This document shows positions 12,770-24,300 of a DNA stretch of 64,000 nucleotides, piece by piece. Origin of the DNA: Chroicocephalus ridibundus (Eukaryota > Chordata > Aves > Charadriiformes > Laridae); contig NC_086291.1 of the NCBI RefSeq assembly GCF_963924245.1, positions 3,680,306 through 3,744,305 of the forward strand, written 5' to 3'. The notes beneath the pieces are model-generated. The model searched no databases. It saw nothing but the letters and a program-made list of their open reading frames with translations, and was not told the origin of the DNA. The translations under genes were made by a program, and so were the position numbers. Numbering within the stretch: the stretch's first letter is position 1; each line of letters starts with the position of its first letter.

Positions 12770-15700
12770 CTAGATGAGGTTTAAAAAAAATCAAATTAAT
12801 AATTTATATATCCGAGCAGAATGCTAACAGATACACAGTCAATAAAAGCAATAATAAAATATTAAGCTAACTATAACAAATTTAATAAAAAAAAAAATAG
12901 TACTACCCCCTGTTGTTTACCCCAAGTTTTCAACAAAGCTCTCAATATAGCTAATTGCTGTATTGCGGCCTCAGCACATCAAATTTTTTTTCCTTGTTCT
13001 GTGTGCTTTTCCTTTCGCACACAGGAAGGAATATGAATAACCTTTTCCAATATGAGTAAAAATGCAGGTTATAAAAACAAACATTGGGCAAGAAAACTGA
13101 GACAACTAGGTTCAACCAAATTATTTTGAATATGGACATTAAAGTTGTAATGTTATTAAATATACATACAGTTTAAAACTTCCTATTATTTAAAAGGCAC
13201 TTTCTTCTCGATTACTTTAACTACTTGTAGACCGTATTCTTATCATGATAGCTCTGCCCTGCCATATGACGATATAGGTGAAACCTTGCGTCTCCCTATA
13301 AAACAATGAAGTTCCCTCCACTCACGGGACAGCATGGCATTCGGGCCCAAAACTGGCCAAATCAATCCCAAGTCCAAGACATTCCTAAGGTAGGTTAGTT
13401 CTAATCACAGCGCTGATGTCAAACAGGTGAAAGCAGCTTGTTGCCTTCTCCTACGTGAGCTTGCCTTTTTCTTTTCTATGTACATGACAAGCTTTGAAGG
13501 AACAAAATATCCTTTATCACGCTCCTCTACGGTGCCAAATAGAACCGGTCTCCAACTGGGGCTGAGGCCTAGATGGCAGCATAAAAACAACAGACTTGCA
13601 ATTAGCAGCGATGATAAATTTGTACCCTTACTTGCATGTTATTACGTTGATGTGGAGCCTGTCATTCTGAAATCTATCAAGGCAGTTATACCAAAACATA
13701 CACGAGGAACAAGATTTCTTTACTTAGTACAAGCCTCTCTGAAAGAAGTCAGCCATTTAATAGCGCAATTTACATAATTGTAACTCTACCCAGGATATAA
13801 CTGTGTATTTCAGAATGATATATTCAAAACTATTTTGGAACAAAAATAGCCATATATGTATTTAAAAAATCTCTGTATCTACTTTTTAAACCTTGCAATT
13901 CAAGAGTAGAAAGGGTCATAGGCATCTGAATGCAATAGCAGGGTAAGCACATCCCAGGGGCTCTCTCACAGCAGGACCTCTGACACTTTCAGCTCTGCCT
14001 CTGACACTGTCTGCGCTCACACTGAAAACATCTTGAGTTCTGAGAGAACCTTGTTATATTTAATGAAATATTAAGTATGCAGGTGAATATCTTATCTTCT
14101 GAAGAGTCAGATTAAGCCTAATCTGAAGCCTAAAAATTCATTTCCCTAATGAAAAAAAAAAAAAAAAAAAGTGGAGGTGTGTCACAAACCACAATTTCAG
14201 ATTTATGCAGCCTTTACTGGATCTGAGCAGCTTTGGCTCCTGGAGAAATTCCTGCAGAACTCGGTGGGTTTGCATGGTTTCCACCCAGGGCCAAGCAAAA
14301 TGAGCCGCTTTGCAAGACTATTAACAGATTTAGGAGGTCATTTTAAATCAAAGTCATAGCAAGAGTTGAAGTGGCAAACCCATACAACCCCTGAAAGATT
14401 TTCAGGAATGCATCTGAACTTTTGTAAGTGCTGCAGCTTTATTTTCTTTTCCATTTGAAATAAAACACTTCTAAGAGCACAGCAGCCTTTGATTCTGTGC
14501 TGAGATCTGATTCTGAAGAACAGATGAAAATACCATTTCCTTATACATTCCTGAGTCTTCATCTAAACCAAAAAGACAAAACCTCCTTGACTAAAAGTAT
14601 TGCATGAACCTTAACAAAACACGACAAAGAATATGGAAATTTGTTCTTTCTTCCCAATTTAACTTCCCTCCATTCGCTTCCCTCCTCTATTTTTCTACTT
14701 CACACCAGCAGTTAAAAGAGAAAAAAGAAAACCTAAAGCAAGCGAACCAACATCAGAAAGGGATGCAAAATAACTCCTATGAGGAAAAGTGGCTTGAAAC
14801 ACCTTTAAACCAGCAGTAGGGTGAAGAAAAGATTAAACTCAGAAAAGAAATCCAGCATGGCAGGAAATAATGACAACTTGACAGCACCATGCCCATCTAA
14901 TAGCTGCAGCCAGGAGGCTGGTCCAGCTCTCCAGCCCTTTTTCATGCATTTTGTTCTTCCCTTTCCATCTGTGTGTGCACTCATTCATCTGATCCCATAG
15001 TGAGCTGGAACAGGGAGCTAAACAGGCAGAACAAACCATCACATTTTGGTAGGGTGAGCTTTTTGCCCAGTCAGCTCTCAACTGCCAGCACTGGCAATGC
15101 AGGAGCGGGGCGAGAAGTGCCGGGGAAGCGGGACTGCACCTTGCAGCAGGCAGCGGCAGCAGCTCAGCTGCACTGGCAAACCGCACCATGAGAAATAGCC
15201 TGCGTCATTCAAAAACAGCCTCAAAGTGTGGCGCTGACAGTCTCCAAGATTAATCTTTTTTCCATTACAGCGTGTGTAACAATAGCAATTATGATGATGG
15301 GTACAGATCCAAGAAAGAAAAATTTAAGCAGAAAAATGTAGGTAAGAGAACCAGGCTCCATCTAGGCAGAAGTCCCCTGACAAAGGAGGTGCAAAAGGGG
15401 AGGAAAAAAAGATTAAAGAAAGTTTCAGCTTCCTGCTTGAGCTAAGAGCCATTGCAGACCACTCTGCGCCAGTGGACGCCAAAGTGGACCTCAGGTACAG
15501 TTCGTATAACAGTTCAAGTTTACACAGCACTTTGGGATTCCTCGTGATCAAAGCTGGCCTCCAGCCAGCTTGCAATGGTTTTTAATGATTTCTTTTTGAG
15601 CAATAAGTTAAAACCACCCTCAGTATTTCTTTGTTCTCCTTTCTTGCATAAAAAGAGAAGGGGGCGGGGGGGAAGTGTGTTATATTTTAGAGGAAACAGC

Positions 15701-18632
15701 TCCTTCTGATCTGAGGGGATCCCGGAAAATATAAGCTAATTTAAAGTTTTCAAGTAATGTGTAATTGAGGACAGGTCTCCAAGACTGCCTTGTAGGCACC
15801 AGAGAAACGCAGAACTCTATGTACTATTGAGCTGTTTATGTTTTGGGGCCCAAACACCTTATCATTAAACAATTTCCAAACACTGATGTTAAGTCCAAGC
15901 AAGGCATCAACAGACAGTTGCTAAATTAGGAGGTCCACTCCTAAATGATAATTTTGAAGTGATACAAAACACTATAGTCTGTCTTGTTAAAATCAGTTCA
16001 CCCACTCCACATTCAACTTCCTTAGCTCCATTCTTGGATTTCTGCAGCCACTTATTTATCTTATTGGTAGACAAAACTGCAAACCTCAGTCCAAAATTTA
16101 TGTCACAACTCCCAAAATAACTGTAAAATCATTGAGGAAAATAATGAATTTCAGGAAGTTTAGTGTTTTCTAACACCAGAAAAAACCCCACACTCCAGCA
16201 CAGCATGCATCTGGGTTTTTACTGTCTTCACTTTTGAGAGCTGAACTCAACGCATCATAGGGAGCGGGAAAGTTTCATAAGGTTTTTGTATGAAATCCTA
16301 AGACTTGGATCTTCTTCAAAAGCAAACTAAGAAAAAAGGAATTCCCCCATGCTGATGCCAGCAGAGGTCATCAGAAGAGCTGAAAGGTTTAAGTCTTCCA
16401 CTGCCATCACCTCCCTGCCAGACGCCTGCCACTTGCACGGAGACACAGGGCGCTCAACCCCGGCACATCCCAGAGCCAGAGGGGAACACGACAGCCCTGG
16501 CAGTGGCCTTGACAAACACCTGCCCTCCACAAAGGGCTGCTGAAAGACAAAAAAAAGGGTTTTCCTGCTGGGATCTGGAGGAGGACACGGTTTAGCCAGC
16601 AGATATTCTTCTGTCTGTTTCTCCCCGCCCACCTAACAACTACAACGGCTTCTGCCCTGCGTCCTTCAGCTTGGCCTCCAACAACCTGTGTCCTTCCAGG
16701 AGACGTGCCTGCAGGGAAGTCCTGCCTCATGGGAAGCTCTCCCTGCTCAGCATGGATGTAACCTTTTGGGCATTGGGTCCTTAATGCACAAGTGCTAACT
16801 GCTGCTATTTTTCAAAGGCTTCTAACACGGCCAATCTGAGCAGCCTGCCACAGGAACAGCCAACAGTACATCCCAATCCAAAGTCACCTTTCTGCACTAA
16901 TGCAGTTGTAATTTTTCCTGGCCCCATTATCAGGAACGACCGATACGGTGCCTATTGTCTTCCTCATCAGAGATCACTGACTTGCAAAGTTTCAGACCAA
17001 ACAGTTTAAAATTTGATAAAACCAAAAGGGAAACCAGCATTTGTCAGGGTGATCTTAATCCTAAATTGTCCTAACACAGCACCACCTGTAACTTCAGATA
17101 TTAAAAATCATATCGTTTACACACCATCAAACAACTATGCACTGTGAAAAAACACTATTCTAACACATATTTTGCTGTCCTACATGTTATGCTCGGTTTT
17201 CCATCCTGGTAACGTACAGAAGAATTTAATCCAACCAAGCTTAGCATGCATACGCCTTTCAGATGAAACCACCAAAACCTGCTGTTCTGTGTAATGCTGC
17301 AGTGTTTATAAAAAGTGCTATAGAGCACGTGCTGACTGCTCCAGGCACTTGAAAGAAGGAAACAACCAAACAGTGCTCTGAGTACCTAAACACAAATACA
17401 TCATACAGGGTAAAGCAGGTCAAAGCTAAAGACTGTTAAATATAAAAAACTTACTCCATGGGCAAACTGAGTGTGTAGTGTGTCCTGTTGTTACATACGA
17501 TTGGCGACCACAAGAAGAGGAAAGCAAAACAAAAAATAACTCTGCGCCTGTGATTACCAGTCTCTATGCAGATCAAGAGGAGCCTTACTCACTCTCAAGG
17601 CATGCTAACTTTTAACAAGCAGAACCTGAATTCCTGCGGACTTCAGCCTCGAGGGAAGCGCCGGTGTGGGTCCTCTGATGTCTAATAGAAGGGTGAGCTC
17701 ACGCCGAAGCCGTTCTCCGTGGAGCAATAACATAGTCTCAGAAACCTATTCTCACAAAGCTTGAGGAAAACTTGTTTCCCAGATCTAAATATTGTAATAT
17801 TCTACCGGAATTAGGCAATAAATCCTAGAATCGCTATGATGAAAGTGTACATGACTAACAAATCACAACATGGTGAAGCAGAGTTGTTAGACCTGGAACC
17901 ATACTGAATTTCTAAGCTTCAGAAATTTACAAGGAACATAAAGGAACTGGTCTCTTATCAATCAACTCCTAAATAGAGAAAAAAAAAGAGCCTGCTTCAT
18001 TAGGAACCTCTGAGTTGACAGGCACTGATGGAACATGTTGCAAAGGGCGTGTTCCTTCCCTCGCGCCTCCTCTCCTCCTCACCACAGCCTCTCCGAGCAA
18101 TGGGCACTGTCTGCACAACAAGATGACGCCAAGAGGGCTCCTGCCCCCCGGAGCGCCTTCGCTGGGGCCCTCATGGAACCGCTAACACCCCGGTGCATGA
18201 AGCCTCAAGGGGTTCCGCGGTGGGAGTCTCCGGCCAAGTGCAGGGTGGCAATCACACCGCGAGGGAGCCAGGAGACGGTAGGAAACCCTTCTACCGAGGA
18301 TCCATGCCATGACCAAGCACTAGCCAGGCTGAAGAAGGCATTAAACTCCTCCGGAAGAGCTCTCACCACCAGCTGACCCTACCTACCCCCTCCCACATAC
18401 CGCACCCGCCGGCGGCCCGGGCGTCGAGGGCAGCGAGGCCTCCCCTCTGGGGCAGGGCCGAGGGCCGCCCCTCCGCTCCCGGCCGCGCCGCCTTCTCTAT
18501 CGAAACTCGAGCCCACGGCGGTCTGAGGGAGCCGGGAGGCCGAGCCGGGCAGGAAGAAGGGGAACCAGCGGCGGGCGCCCCTCAGCGCCGGGGGCGCTGC
18601 TGAGGCCGAGGGACGGGGCGAGGGGCCGGTAC
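12770..18632 (-). other. PATJ 5'UTR intron
   Basis: An intron of roughly 5.9 kb is inferred between the start-codon exon and candidate first exons in the CpG block. It holds an A-run at about 14152-14170 and scattered chance open frames. I see no recognisable repeat family or coding exon. Confidence 0.5.
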
Positions 18633-19105
18633 CTGCGGGCGGGAGGCGGCGGCGGCGGTCGGAGCAGCGCGATGGCCGCCGGCTCTCACCTGGGCGGAAG
18701 CGGGAAGCGGGGGGGGGGGGGGGGGGGGACGACGATCCCGCCTCACCTGCGGCGTAGGAAGCCGGGGCGGCGCGGCGGGAGAGCCGCCTCCCGGGGGACG
18801 GCCGGGCCGCATCCCTCCGGCGGGGGCGGGAGCCGCCAGCAGACCGTGTCCGGGGAGGCCCGTAGCGGCGGGCCGGGCCGGAGGGAGAAGCCCCGCTGGC
18901 GGCAAACCACCCTTTGGCTGCTCGCGGAGCTCCGGCTGAGCGGTACGAGCCCTCAGGTGCTGTGGGGAAGAGCGTGAGGTGGAGGCGGCTGGGGGCTCGG
19001 AGAAGGGGACGGGGAGGACGGGACCCCGCAGGCAAAGGCCCGGACGGGACGCTCGGTCTGGCCGCCGGGAGTAGTGGTTGCTGCACTGCAAAATGCAGAG
19101 CTTAA
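18379..19105 (-). promoter_or_regulatory. PATJ: CpG-island promoter and candidate first exons of PATJ
   Basis: A sharply bounded GC- and CpG-rich block lies in an otherwise AT-rich stretch. On the minus strand it contains three good splice donors: GCAG|GTACCG (exon end 18633), CCCAG|GTGAGA (18690) and CGCAG|GTGAGG (18747). Any of these could join to the acceptor at 12770 and make a non-coding first exon, so alternative first exons are plausible. There is no TATA box, as expected of a CpG promoter. A run of 20 G (18709-18728) lies between two of the donors. Long open frames here on both strands reflect GC richness. The transcription start is not determinable by eye. Confidence 0.7.
18709..18728. 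repeat. Poly-G run of 20 in the PATJ promoter block
   Basis: Twenty consecutive G on the plus strand are followed by AC. The run lies within the candidate first-exon region of PATJ, so a minus-strand transcript starting above it would carry a C20 tract. Length is likely polymorphic and error-prone in sequencing. Confidence 0.9.
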
Positions 19106-20760
19106 AAACCGAGGCGATTTTCAGGTGATGCTGACCTGCCCGTGTATTTATAAATCATAGGCCTAAAGGACATACATATCAACATGGCCACCAGACTGAG
19201 GGCAAAAAGTAGCTGTCGGCTCCGTAGAAAAGCTTTATGTGTACTCATTTGCAGTAAATCAGTGTCCAGACGTGAATTCAGAGCCGTTTTGAACTCAGAT
19301 TTCTGTAGAGGCCTCAGCAGCACGGCCCTCAGCACTTCCACAGAAGGGGATGGCCAGAGCCCTCGGGGGACAGGGGCTCCGATGGCCTTAAGGGATTGTT
19401 ATCGCTTTCCCCACGGATCATAGAAACGGCGATGGACAACTGCCTCTCCCAGCACTGCTCCCAATAGCATCCAAAACACACCTGCGGCTTCCCAGGGACA
19501 CGGTGCCTCGCCTGGGATGGCTCGAGTCCCTGCGGCAAAGTTTTCCTACTTCTGAAACCTGTATAGTAGTCTGCTTTTAGATTTTTTTAAAGTACGTACA
19601 CACACATAAAACGGTCAAGTGAAGCTCTCCAAAAATAACTTTTATTCTGCTATGCTGTTTCACTAGCTCATTTGCTGCAGATCTTACACAGCCCTGCTAG
19701 TTGCATAGGATAGGGGCTACAAAAGGTTTGGAAATTAATTTTACCTCAAAACTTTGGATTGATTCCCCTCCCGATAGTGCCTGTTTTGTTTTACTAAGCA
19801 ATAGCTATTGCACTAGGGCACCTGACATAGAATCATAGAATCATTTTGCGTGGAAGAGAGCTTTAAGATGATCCAGTCCAACCATTAACCCAGCACTGCC
19901 AAGTTGCCACTAAACCATGTCCCTCAGCACGACATCTACGTGTCTTTTAAATACCTCCAGGGATGGCGACTCAACACGCTAAGAAGATATCCTTCTTTTA
20001 TAAATTTCGCATTCCGAAGGCCTAACTTCCCAGTCTTCACCCTCACTTTTAATTAACGTAGCGCTCGTGCAAGGTGACAGTTTTCCTGACAGTGACGAAC
20101 GGCCAGCCGTGTATTTATCCATCGGAGGGACGTGGCGCAGACAGCGGAGCCCAGGCACTTTCCTCGTGGGCGCACCTCAGCCCTGATCTCGGAGGGCCGA
20201 GTTCATGACGGAGCACACCCCGGCCCTGGCCTCTCTCTTCCCCTTGCTGAACGGAATATCAATTTTCATTTGCATACTTTGCCTGCTGAGCTCCAGACTG
20301 CCAGTTTAGTTTACACACATCTCCCAAAAAGCTGTTAGATGGCAATATTTTGCATCACTGGCTGAGCTCTTTGTCAACGATCCGTGCATTTTTAAATCCA
20401 CGTTTTTACTGATTCTTTGAATATCTGGGACTATGACAAACTTTTCATTGGTACTGACAGACTCGCCTGTAAGTCACCATTCATTCACCAAAATAAGGAC
20501 CGATAAAACCAAAAGACTCCCAGAAGGGCTGTGTAATGACAACATTCTCTTAAATACCAACACCTTCAAAACCAAATGCTAGAAAAACATGAAATAACCT
20601 TCCAGGAAGTGAAAAAAAGTTGGCAATCACCTCAAAATACCTTATGAAGAGCAAACGCTGATTGAGGTAAAAGCTTGCCCACTCTAGGCATTTAGTATTA
20701 ACTTAAAAAATAAAATAAAAAGCATCATTAACAATACACCACTCCAAAGCCAGACCCGCA
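19106..20760. other. Spacer between the divergent PATJ and TM2D1 promoters
   Basis: Apart from the CR1 fragment at 19827-19985, this is mixed-composition sequence without a recognisable gene. It separates the two CpG blocks. Confidence 0.6.
19827..19985 (-). mobile_element. CR1 LINE 3'-end fragment
   Basis: The segment starts at the left with AATCATAGAATCA, the reverse complement of the CR1 3' terminal ATTCTATGATTCT repeat. It continues with the diagnostic TCCAACCATTAACCCAGCA and CTCCAGGGATGGCGACTC. The element therefore runs on the minus strand and is a 5'-truncated copy of about 160 bases. It lies in the gap between the PATJ and TM2D1 promoter blocks. Confidence 0.9.
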
Positions 20761-20774
20761 GCAGAACACCTCAT

Positions 20775-20975
20775 GGCCGACATCTTAAGTGAGGGCAGGT
20801 GCGCGCCGTCCCGCCAGGTGCTGGTGGCGGGCGCGGCCATCTTTACTCAGGGCACGAGCCCGCCGGGGCCCCCGACGGAGTCATACCGGCGCCATCTTGA
20901 GTAGGGGCACGCTCTGCCCTCCGCGCTGACCATTAGCTGCCTCGGGAGCCATATTTGCTGAGGTCACCCCCCCCC
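20775..20975 (+). repeat. Four-copy YY1-like motif array, period about 56 bp
   Basis: The core GCCATCTT-n-A-n-T-n-AGGGCACG recurs with divergence, with the (C/A)CATCTT-type hexamer at 20781, 20838, 20893 and 20950 (the last is CATATT). Spacings are 57, 55 and 57 bp. The second and third copies match best, and both continue into GGGCACG. AAGATGGC, the reverse complement of GCCATCTT, is the YY1 core. Regular spacing and shared flanks suggest decayed tandem duplication rather than chance. Confidence 0.7.
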
Positions 20976-21127
20976 CCCCCCCAAAAAAAACCTCAAAAAT
21001 CCCAAAACAGCCCCCTCAGCAGCCCACGAACAACTCGGGGGGTCTCCACTCCGCCCTCCCCGCAGGCAGAGCGGCCTCCTCCCCGCCGCTGGGCCGCTCC
21101 TCCCCGCCGCGCCGCCGGGGCCGGCGA

Positions 21128-21137
21128 GTCAGCTGAC
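21128..21137. promoter_or_regulatory. Palindromic E-box GTCAGCTGAC
   Basis: This perfect 10-bp palindrome with a CAGCTG core lies 21 bases before the TM2D1 start codon, probably in the 5'UTR or at the start site. It differs from the lysosomal CLEAR element GTCACGTGAC at the two central bases. Which bHLH factor, if any, binds is unknown. Confidence 0.4.
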
Positions 21138-21157
21138 GGCAGCGGGAGGTTTCCATC

Positions 21158-21318
21158 ATGGCCGCCCGGCCGGGGCGGCTGCCGGCGGCGGCGCCGGGCA
21201 GGCGGAGAGGCGCGGTGGCGGCCCGGATCCTGCTTCTCTTTTGCTTCGTGGGCGCAGCCGTGGAGGGAGCGGTGGGCACGGAGCCGCCGCTTAAGTGCGA
21301 CGAGCTGAGGCTGGGGCA
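21158..21318 (+). CDS. TM2D1: TM2D1 exon 1 (signal peptide), AT-AC donor
   Basis: The exon encodes residues 1-53 and two bases of Q54. A basic, Ala/Gly-rich start leads to the hydrophobic core LLLFCFVGAAV and then the mature-side peptide PPLKCDELRLGQ, which matches the family's LKC(E/D)xLxxGQY. No GT donor occurs near this point. The intron begins ATATCCTG at 21319, the U12-type AT-AC donor. The codon CA|A then continues exactly into the next exon. Confidence 0.92.
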
Positions 21319-24300
21319 ATATCCTGAGCGCGGCCGGGGCCGGGGCGGGCGGCGGGGGCTCGGTTGCTATGGCGATGGGGCCCGGGAGGGCAGGGTCCGG
21401 TGCCGGTGCCGTCGCCGGTGCCGTCTCGCTCAGGGCCTGGTTTGCCTGAGGGGAGGCCGCTTGCCCGGCTGCCTCGGGGTGAGGGGACGGGGGAGGCGGA
21501 GGGTGTGGGGAAGCCCCTCGGGTTTCACAGAAAGCCTCAGGGAAGGAGCCTCGAGGGGATCTCAGCTGGATGGAGCAGGAGAGGGCACAGCATAGGTTTA
21601 TTTTGGGGGTGGTACAGTGTGTGCCTGTGTGCAGGTCTGGGGTGTCTGAATTTTCAAAGAGATAATCCCACGGGATGGGATCTCCCCTCTCCCCGACCTC
21701 TCCACCTTCTAAGGTTTTTGCAGGACACTTGAGTGCGACACAGTGGCTTTGCAAAATGTTGTGTCTTCCTCCACAGTCTGAAGGAGCAGGGCGCAGGTGT
21801 TATACAGGCTGGAGCTGCGAGGTTCCTGGCTCTCCAAAGGCGCATCAGGCCTTCGCCAGAAAATGTTTGTTGATGGTAGCTGACAGTTATTGATGTAGCT
21901 GCAGATCAAAAGTGTCAGCAAAGCAAATCTTGAAAAAGCTAACTTCATCTCCTGCTTTGCTTGGCCATGGGAGTTCAGACCTCTGGAAATAAGTTCCTGC
22001 GCAGATTTTTTCTAGTCCAAATTCCTGGCATTTCAGATGCTCATTTCTAGGTGTTCTTTGAATTTTGTATGTTACTGTAGATTTAATCTTCTCAACCAAA
22101 TGCCTCAATGTAATGGTACTCTGCTATTGAAATAAGGGAAGAAGACTAGATTAGTCGTGCTACCTTGTTGCCTTCAAATACACCGGCTGTGACTGATAAA
22201 TATTGTAGTTCCTTCAGGTAGTGCTAACTGCAGCAGTAATTAAACATGGAGCTTATGCGATATATGGTGTATTAAATTGGATTAGCAGATTTGCTGTACG
22301 GTAATGTGCTGTTCCTGTCTGGGGGATGGGTAGGAAGGAAAACTAACATCAAGGTGCATCTTAAATCCCCAGGGCTTAAAGGGGGTGGAATAAATTACTG
22401 TTACACCTGTTGTAGTGTTTCATATGAAAAATGTTTTCCTCAATTACCTGAACATATATGTGCGATGAGCCTAAAATAGACAATAGTACACAAGAACCAA
22501 TGAATTGTACAAATCACACAGCATATGGTAAGGATTTCTAACTTCTAACCTATATTGACAGTAGTTCCATTTTCCAACGAAGTGTTAAATTTATGCATTT
22601 GTGTATCTGCTAGATGAGCTTTATAAAATATGGGATTAGCAATATCATTAGTGTGAAAGCCTAAAACACTTGTGTGGATTGGATGCTTTACTAAAAATGA
22701 ATAAATACATTGTCTCTGATTGGCACATTTATAAGTGAGGTTTCTGGTAAATCTCTTCAATGTATGTTATATCCTCTAGGCTCTGTCCTGCACTGCTGTG
22801 ATTAAAACAAGCCATTTCTGTCATACTGATTTTGCATATGCTTACTAGAAGAATTGACACGTGACACAACAGCCTTCAAAATCTTCCATTTTTTAATTTT
22901 TTTTTTAAGGAAACATGGTGCCTTCCATCATCAGGAGTTTTTGGTGCCATGAGGCTCTGTTTTGAAAACACGTTTATTTTGATGTTAAGTTTTGATGTGC
23001 TTTCGGAGTACAACAGAAAAATGCTTAAATTGATCACTTTGTTTACTATATATGTTTAGCTTTTCTGATGTTCTCAGGCATTGAAATAAATAGTCTCTGT
23101 GTTAGCTAATGGCGCAAGAGTTTTGCTTTATGTGCACTCATGTTTAAAATACAGGTGTATGCTTGTTTTGTATTTTCTTTTCCATAAATGCTGAATGATT
23201 TTCTTCACTGGGATGCTCAGGGGTAGGGAAGGTTTTCCAAGTACTTCAGAGACTGGATGAAAGTACTATCCAAAATGGATCCTTTTTTCAGCTATTCAGT
23301 CCTTTACATCATCTTTGACATCATGTCCCTGATTATAAACATCCAGTTAGTGAGCAGAAAGAAGATTCTGTATTTTTAGACTGATCAACTCAAGTTATTA
23401 GTTGTCCAACCATTTACCATGTGATTGTATTTAATACACTCTACATTTGAACAGGACATAAGGTTCCGAGTGGAAGAAGTTGCTACATGAATTAACATTG
23501 TTTTCTGTGTCTGTATAGACTATTTTACTCACATAGCAGTTTTAGATTTTCCCCACGGTATTTACGTCGCTTCCTGTTTCAGTATTAGCTGAGTAATAAA
23601 AAGTTAATCTTTTGGATCATGCTTGAAGCACTACCGTTTCTGAACATCTTTCTGGGATCCATCACCCAAACAAATAGGGGTTTAATTCAAAGCATTCAAG
23701 TAGTCTCACTGAGTAGCAGATTTCAAGCCTTACTGAAATGACATTGACAGGAAAATTGTGGCCTTTCCTATATTAATATATTTCAACTGCCGTGGGTTTC
23801 TTCTAAATAAAAGAATGCACTGCTTTCTTTGCTTAATATTTTTTTTTTTTACAGGAAAGAATGTGGGTTTTTGTAATTGTCTCAGATTAGGCACATCGAT
23901 GAGTAACATCCATGTAGGACTTTATAGCAGATAAGTCCAGACATAGCTCGTATTTTTTGGCTGTTACTGATGGCCTGAAATTAATTTTTTTTTAGTCCCT
24001 ATGCATTATGGATAGATATTTAAAAAAAAAAAAATCCAAATCTTAGTCTTCTTGTCTGTAGGTATAACTGGGAAATCTGGAAAGAAACGTTGAACCTGTC
24101 TTGGTGTTTTGTTGGAGCCAACCAACAGGACTCACAAATACTGAAAATGGATAGAAAGTGGGTGAAGGATGGGGGTTTTTCCCTTTAAAACAACAGACTT
24201 CAGCACCGGAGAGTGACTAATATACTGGTAATACAATTGCAAACTTTTAGCGGATGTCACTTTCTGCTGTGATTTCCACTTTGGTTCTCTTAAGAGTCAA

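Larger units (their letters stand above)
20761..21580 (+). promoter_or_regulatory. TM2D1: CpG-rich promoter and first-exon region of TM2D1
   Basis: CpG density rises from about 20760 and persists through the first coding exon into intron 1. There is no TATA box. Upstream of the ATG are a four-copy YY1-like array (20775-20975), a C16-A8 run (20967-20990) and the 10-bp palindrome GTCAGCTGAC (21128-21137), an E-box-type site. The start codon context itself, CATCATGGCCGCC, resembles a YY1 site overlapping the ATG, a known arrangement in some TATA-less genes. The exact start site cannot be fixed here. Confidence 0.7.

Noticed and set aside
18379..19091. Long open frames (up to 235 codons) in the GC-rich block near the PATJ promoter
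   Set aside because: They overlap on both strands, are dominated by Arg/Pro/Gly/Ala and carry no domain. Stop-poor GC-rich DNA explains them.
20993..21754. 253-codon minus-strand frame antisense to TM2D1 exon 1
   Set aside because: It is a shadow of the CpG-rich exon and promoter, with low-complexity Pro/Ala/Arg composition and no family match.
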